Source: Phaeobacter bryozoorum (GTDB lineage Bacteria; Pseudomonadota; Alphaproteobacteria; Rhodobacterales; Rhodobacteraceae). Taken from it: a stretch of 64,000 nt of DNA. The translations under genes and the position numbers were made by a program. Under the pieces are notes generated by a model, which did not search any database, was not told the origin of the DNA, and worked only from the letters and a program-made list of their open reading frames with translations. Positions 60,657 to 64,000 of this stretch are shown in pieces. The stretch lies in assembly GCF_041893525.1 (NCBI RefSeq), contig NZ_CP169068.1, one strand, 5' to 3'. Position 1 is the stretch's first letter. The number at the start of each line of letters is the position of its first letter.

Positions 60657-60809
60657 GGATCGTCTCCCGCTCTAGGTGAAAAACACCCGTCGACGATCGG
60701 CACGGGATGCCTGTTTCGCAACTGATAAACACGCCTATCGGTTGTTTTTCTGATAGGTCCACGGTTTAGGAACGAGCGTCAATCCGTTGATCCTGAACCG
60801 AATGGCAGG

Positions 60810-60841
60810 TTCTGCACAGGTTAGCCACAGAGCTATCCACA
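60810..60841 (+). promoter_or_regulatory. Three phased DnaA-box-like sites
   Basis: TTCTGCACA (60810-60818), TTAGCCACA (60821-60829) and CTATCCACA (60833-60841) each differ from the consensus TTATNCACA at one position. They share one orientation and start 11 and 12 bases apart, about one helical turn. They lie in the 387-bp gene-free gap between the repeat-peptide gene (minus) and xthA (plus). The same gap has a CCTATC/GATAGG hairpin (60734-60757) and a GGTG-AAAAA-CACC hairpin (60675-60687). Confidence 0.45.
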
Positions 60842-61043
60842 ACCGCAGACGCACAAAGCATAAGCAGACCGTCAGGCGATGATTTTGCAGAGCTGCAAAT
60901 CACCCGGCAGCCGGGAGGGCGAGACCGAGCGGATCGCGTGCTGCTGATTTGCTGCTGTCGCCGGGGCGCGCCCTTGCCCCCTCGCCCGGATTGCGCGATA
61001 GATCAGGCGCCCCGCTGCGGGCCATTGAGGCAGGAGACCGGAT

Positions 61044-61850
61044 ATGAAAATCGCCACCTTCAACATCAACGGCATCAAGGCCCGCATCCATGCGCTGCCG
61101 GAATGGCTGGATGAGGCGCAACCCGATGTGGTGGTGCTGCAGGAGATCAAATCGGTCGATGAGGCCTTTCCGCGTGAGCTGTTCGAGGACCGGGGCTACA
61201 ATGTCGAAACCCATGGCCAGAAGAGTTTCAACGGGGTGGCGATCCTGTCGAAGCTGCCGCTGGAGGATGTGCGGCGCGGCCTGCCGGGAGATGACAGCGA
61301 CGAACAGGCGCGCTGGATCGAGGCAACCGTGGTGGGCAAACAGGCGATCCGCATCTGCGGGCTTTATCTGCCCAATGGCAACCCGGTTGAGCTGGACGCA
61401 GATGGACAGCCGGTCGACGGCGGCAAATACGCCTATAAACTGGCCTGGATGGAGCGGCTGCGGCAGCGGGCCAAGGATCTGCTGGCCGAGGAAATGCCCG
61501 CGCTGATGGCCGGGGATTACAATATCATTCCGCAGGCCGAAGACGCCAAGACGCCCGAAGCCTGGAAAGACGACGCGCTGCACCGCCCCGAAAGCCGGGC
61601 GGCATTCCAGCGGATTGTCGCACTCGGCTTTACCGAAGCGTTCCGCGCCCGCCATCAGGGGCCGGGGCATTATTCGTTCTGGGATTATCAGGCCGGGGCC
61701 TGGAACCGCGATAACGGCATCCTCATCGACCATTTCCTGCTGAGCCCGCAGGCCGCCGATCTGCTGCGCGACTGCCAGATCGACAAGGAGGTGCGCGGCC
61801 GCGACAAACCGTCAGACCATGTGCCGGTCTGGGTTGATCTGGACCTATAG
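61044..61850 (+). CDS. xthA: Exodeoxyribonuclease III
   Basis: The 268-residue EEP-fold nuclease has 'MKIATFNINGIKAR' at the start, 'VVVLQEIKS' with the metal Glu (about residue 36), 'GLYLPNGNP' (about 110), 'GDYNIIP' (about 155) and 'SDHVPVWVDL' at the end. It repairs AP sites and removes 3' blocking groups. AGGAG lies upstream of ATG 61044. It is divergent from the repeat-peptide unit, and an AP-endonuclease beside DnaA-box-like sites may be chance. Confidence 0.96.
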   Translation: MKIATFNINGIKARIHALPEWLDEAQPDVVVLQEIKSVDEAFPRELFEDRGYNVETHGQKSFNGVAILSKLPLEDVRRGLPGDDSDEQARWIEATVVGKQAIRICGLYLPNGNPVELDADGQPVDGGKYAYKLAWMERLRQRAKDLLAEEMPALMAGDYNIIPQAEDAKTPEAWKDDALHRPESRAAFQRIVALGFTEAFRARHQGPGHYSFWDYQAGAWNRDNGILIDHFLLSPQAADLLRDCQIDKEVRGRDKPSDHVPVWVDLDL

Positions 61851-62003
61851 GCGGATAAGGCAGCGGCCTGAGTGCCGGGTCGCGGGCGATCCGGCGGATT
61901 GACCGGGGTCAGCCCTAACGGCGCGCGGGCTGCTGATATCGGCCGGCCCCTGAGGTCCGCAAAGATTTCATCTCGGCACGGACAACTCCGCACAAAAAAC
62001 AAA

Positions 62004-62027
62004 GGGCGCATCGTTTCCGATGCGCCC
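62004..62027 (-). terminator. Intrinsic terminator of the cold-shock gene
   Basis: GGGCGCATCG (62004-62013) pairs with CGATGCGCCC (62018-62027) around TTTC. On the minus strand the hairpin starts 39 bases after the cspA stop and is followed by TTTGTTTTTTG. It is a strong Rho-independent terminator. Confidence 0.88.
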
Positions 62028-62065
62028 GAATATCATCTCAGCAGATACCCCCGCAGGGGCAAAGC

Positions 62066-62272
62066 TTAGGCGAGAGCCAGATTGGCTGCGCTTTCGCGGC
62101 CATCACGACCGGCTTCGATATCGAATGTGACTTTCTGGTCGTCATTCAGTGTGGTCAGGCCTGCGCGCTCAAGCGCCGAGATATGCACAAACACATCTCT
62201 GCTACCGCCCTCGGGGGCGATAAAACCAAAACCTTTAGTAGAGTTGAACCATTTTACGGTGCCATTAGCCAT
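62066..62272 (-). CDS. cspA: Cold-shock protein, CspA family
   Basis: The 68-residue single cold-shock domain has RNP1 'KGFGFI' (about residues 13-18) and RNP2 'VFVHIS' (about 27-32), starting 'MANGTVKWFN'. It binds single-stranded RNA and DNA as a chaperone. ATG 62272 has AAGGAG seven bases upstream. The 238-bp gap to the next gene upstream leaves room for the long 5' leader common in cold-shock mRNAs, but I see no specific thermosensor element. Confidence 0.96.
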   Translation of the reverse strand: MANGTVKWFNSTKGFGFIAPEGGSRDVFVHISALERAGLTTLNDDQKVTFDIEAGRDGRESAANLALA

Positions 62273-62510
62273 CGTAAGTCTCCTTAAAAATGCCACCCGC
62301 GGAATGCGGCAGCTCGGCCAGTCAGTGCAAGATCGCATCGCTGAGCCGTAAGGAGCAGAAAAGTCGATAGAGATAACCTAACCCGACCTCCCTACCTGCC
62401 TTTGTGCAACTAAGCAAGCAGCAACTGCGGATTGTTGCGCACGAGGGTTTGCGAATGCGCCAGCTCCAGCTCCAGCGCCGCGCCCCAGGTTCTGACGGCC
62501 TGCCCGCCGG

Positions 62511-63737
62511 TCAGGCCAGCGTGGTGACGGGGCCGCCGGTGCCGGGGTCGTTTTCGGTCGGGGCCGCGCTGTCGCCGGTAACGTCATGGCCGTAAATCCA
62601 GTCGAATTGCTGCACCATGCGCTGGGGCGCGAGGCGACCGCCAAGGCGCAGGATCTGATGCGCAGGCCAGGCCAGCGGCTGGCGCAGGTGGTATTTCCAG
62701 GCATTGCCGGTGGCGGCATCGACAACCCGGGCGGTGCGGTCGTGGCGGCGCGCCTGATAGGCGGCCAGACCGGCCTCGGTGGTCTTGGCGGTGCGCAGGG
62801 CATCAACCAGCACCCAGGCATCCTCAAGCGCGAGGTTCGCACCCTGCGCCATGAACGGCAGCGTGGGATGCGCGGCATCGCCCATGATCGCCAGCGCGCC
62901 CTTGTGCCAGACTTCGGCCACCGGATGGCGGAACAGCCCCCAGAGCGCCACCTGATCGACCTGCCCCAACAATTCTGCGGCAGCGCCACCAAAGCCCTGG
63001 AAGGCGGCGCGCAGGTTTTCGGGGTCATCCTGCTGATGCCAGCCCTCATCCGCCCAGGTCTTGCGTTCCTGCACCGCGACGATGTTCATCAGGCTGCTGT
63101 CGCGCAGCGGATAGGTGGCCAGATGGCGACCCGGCCCCATGAAGACCTGCGCCTCGGCCGGGTGATTGTGAAGATTGGCAACCGTAGCGCGCCAGGCCAC
63201 CTGCCCGGTAAAGCGCGGTTTGGCCACGCCGTTCAGCGCGGCGCGCGCCTTGGAGTGCAACCCGTCTGCGCCGATCACCAGATCGCCGCCGCATTGCGCG
63301 CCATTGGCCAGATGCACCACCGGCCGGGCGCCGCAGCTGATGCGGTCGACCTTCTGCAACAGGCGCACCTTGACGCCGCTGCGACGTGCGGCATCAGCCA
63401 GCAGGTTGATCAGATCGGCGCGGTGGACAAAGTAGAAATTCCGCCCCGGCGCATATTGGTCGAGATCGAGACGCAGCACCTCCCGCCCCCGCCGGTGGCT
63501 GCGCAGAACCACCGCACGGGCGCGCGGCGCAGTCCAGGCGAGATCATCGGCCAGCCCCAGCGCCCGCAGAACCGCGACACCATTGGGGCTGATCTGAATG
63601 CCCGCGCCGACCTCGGTGATCGCCTCGGCCTGTTCGAGGACCGTGACCTCGGCGCCCTGCTGGCTGAACGCCAGTGCCGCCGCCAGCCCACCGATGCCCG
63701 CGCCGATGATGGTGATTTTCCGGTCTGTCAGTCTCAT
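62511..63737 (-). CDS. FAD-dependent aromatic monooxygenase (salicylate hydroxylase-like)
   Basis: The 408-residue class A flavoprotein has the dinucleotide motif 'IIGAGIGGLAAAL' (about residues 10-22), the 'VIGADGLHSKAR' DG motif (about 158-169) and 'GDAAHPTLPFMAQGANLALEDA' (about 285-306). It resembles salicylate 1-hydroxylase and 3-hydroxybenzoate 6-hydroxylase, but relatives act on many compounds. No ring-cleavage genes adjoin. The last 20 residues ('SAAPTENDPGTGGP...') run past the usual family C-terminus. The dksA terminator lies just upstream. Confidence 0.88.
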   Translation of the reverse strand: MRLTDRKITIIGAGIGGLAAALAFSQQGAEVTVLEQAEAITEVGAGIQISPNGVAVLRALGLADDLAWTAPRARAVVLRSHRRGREVLRLDLDQYAPGRNFYFVHRADLINLLADAARRSGVKVRLLQKVDRISCGARPVVHLANGAQCGGDLVIGADGLHSKARAALNGVAKPRFTGQVAWRATVANLHNHPAEAQVFMGPGRHLATYPLRDSSLMNIVAVQERKTWADEGWHQQDDPENLRAAFQGFGGAAAELLGQVDQVALWGLFRHPVAEVWHKGALAIMGDAAHPTLPFMAQGANLALEDAWVLVDALRTAKTTEAGLAAYQARRHDRTARVVDAATGNAWKYHLRQPLAWPAHQILRLGGRLAPQRMVQQFDWIYGHDVTGDSAAPTENDPGTGGPVTTLA

Positions 63738-63802
63738 GCTGTCCCGCTGTCTGCACGCCGACCGGTCCGTTCTGGCCAGGCGATACCCCCAGATAACCGA
63801 AA

Positions 63803-63829
63803 AACGCCGGAGCGACAGGCCCCGGCGTT
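63803..63829 (-). terminator. Intrinsic terminator of dksA
   Basis: AACGCCGG (63803-63810) pairs with CCGGCGTT (63822-63829). On the minus strand the hairpin lies 28 bases after the dksA stop and ends in GTTTTTC. It separates dksA from the monooxygenase gene. Confidence 0.8.
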
Positions 63830-63856
63830 GTGATTTTTTTCACAAATGCAAGAAAA

Positions 63857-64000
63857 TCAGTCGTCGCGGTGGACTTTTTCGCGCCGCTCATGGCGTTCCT
63901 GTGCCTCAAGGCTCATCGTGGCGATGGGCCGGGCGTCCAGACGCTTGAGCGAAATCGGTTCACCGGTGACTTCGCAATAGCCGTATTCGCCTTCGTCGAT
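63857..64000 (-). CDS. dksA: RNA polymerase-binding factor DksA (C-terminal part, cut by the window)
   Basis: The last 47 residues and the stop codon of dksA are present: 'GEYGYCEVTGEPISLKRLDARP' then 'EAQERHERREK'. DksA binds in the RNA polymerase secondary channel and acts with ppGpp. Only the first of the two Cys expected at 'YCxxC' remains (CEVT), and the second CxxC pair ('CIDC' in E. coli) is absent. This matches my recollection that R. sphaeroides DksA lacks a normal zinc finger. The N-terminal coiled coil lies outside the window. Confidence 0.9.
   Translation of the reverse strand: MDEGEYGYCEVTGEPISLKRLDARPIATMSLEAQERHERREKVHRDD

Noticed and set aside
60657..61043. Replication origin at the DnaA-box-like cluster
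   Set aside because: No dnaA, dnaN, hemE, parAB or repABC genes adjoin and no A/T-rich unwinding region is next to the boxes; a regulatory or titration site is more likely.
1..64000. CRISPR arrays, insertion sequences or prophage
   Set aside because: No regularly spaced direct repeats with spacers, transposase or phage structural genes were recognised on either strand.

Overview
The window looks like chromosome from an alphaproteobacterium of the Rhodobacteraceae (Roseobacter group, Phaeobacter/Ruegeria-like). The DNA is roughly 60-65% GC. Familiar gene orders are present: YceD(DUF177)-rpmF-plsX-fabH-ihfA-merR and argS-SPOR-nagZ-scpA-scpB. Many genes carry the family's hallmarks, such as a form II CoxL-like dehydrogenase, OlsB, a double-length dCTP deaminase, a DksA with a degenerate zinc finger and a Fur/Mur regulator. 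Genus-level placement is inference from memory of protein styles, not from a search.

Layout. Positions 1-4.5 kb hold a DUF2235 hydrolase-like gene (cut by the window edge), a molybdenum hydroxylase large subunit, and an ornithine-decarboxylase-like gene divergent from an Lrp/AsnC regulator. From 4.9 to 8.1 kb lies valS, which is split by an apparent frameshift inside an insert of unusually low GC. From 8.3 to 10.4 kb there is a DUF1330 gene and a tight operon of two TerB-like proteins and a PhnD-like protein. From 10.7 to 20.5 kb there is a nitrogen-compound catabolism locus: a four-gene amino-acid-type ABC transporter, two glutamine-synthetase-like ligases around a class I amidotransferase, a PuuB-like oxidase and a DegT-type aminotransferase. 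The set resembles the gamma-glutamylated polyamine (Puu) pathway. Uptake, ATP-dependent glutamylation, oxidation and deglutamylation would then be encoded together, with shared TTTGATCA motifs upstream of the transporter and of the first ligase.

From 20.6 to 42.4 kb the genes are mostly independent housekeeping and accessory genes: nucleoside hydrolase, small lipoproteins, enolase, EamA transporters, Fur-family regulator, DEAD-box helicase, SelO, AnmK, TyrRS, SDR, GFA-family protein, Uup, OlsB and BamE. From 42.4 to 49.2 kb lies the fatty-acid/phospholipid start cluster with rpmF and ihfA. It ends in a MerR-type protein carrying an enormous acidic low-complexity tail. A tRNA-Pro(GGG) and dCTP deaminase follow. 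From 58.5 down to 50.6 kb a minus-strand run carries dgt, a YciI-like gene, argS, a SPOR protein, nagZ, scpA, scpB and a small basic protein.

The last 6 kb contain an ErpA/IscA-type Fe-S carrier, an unexplained two-gene unit (a short peptide with three FSSGS repeats and a 409-residue protein of unknown function), xthA, a cold-shock protein, a flavin monooxygenase and the end of dksA. No rRNA genes, CRISPR arrays, insertion sequences or phage genes were recognised. The best candidates for something undescribed are the FSSGS-repeat peptide unit with the phased DnaA-box-like sites beside it, the split valS, and the apparent AUC start in the ABC permease.
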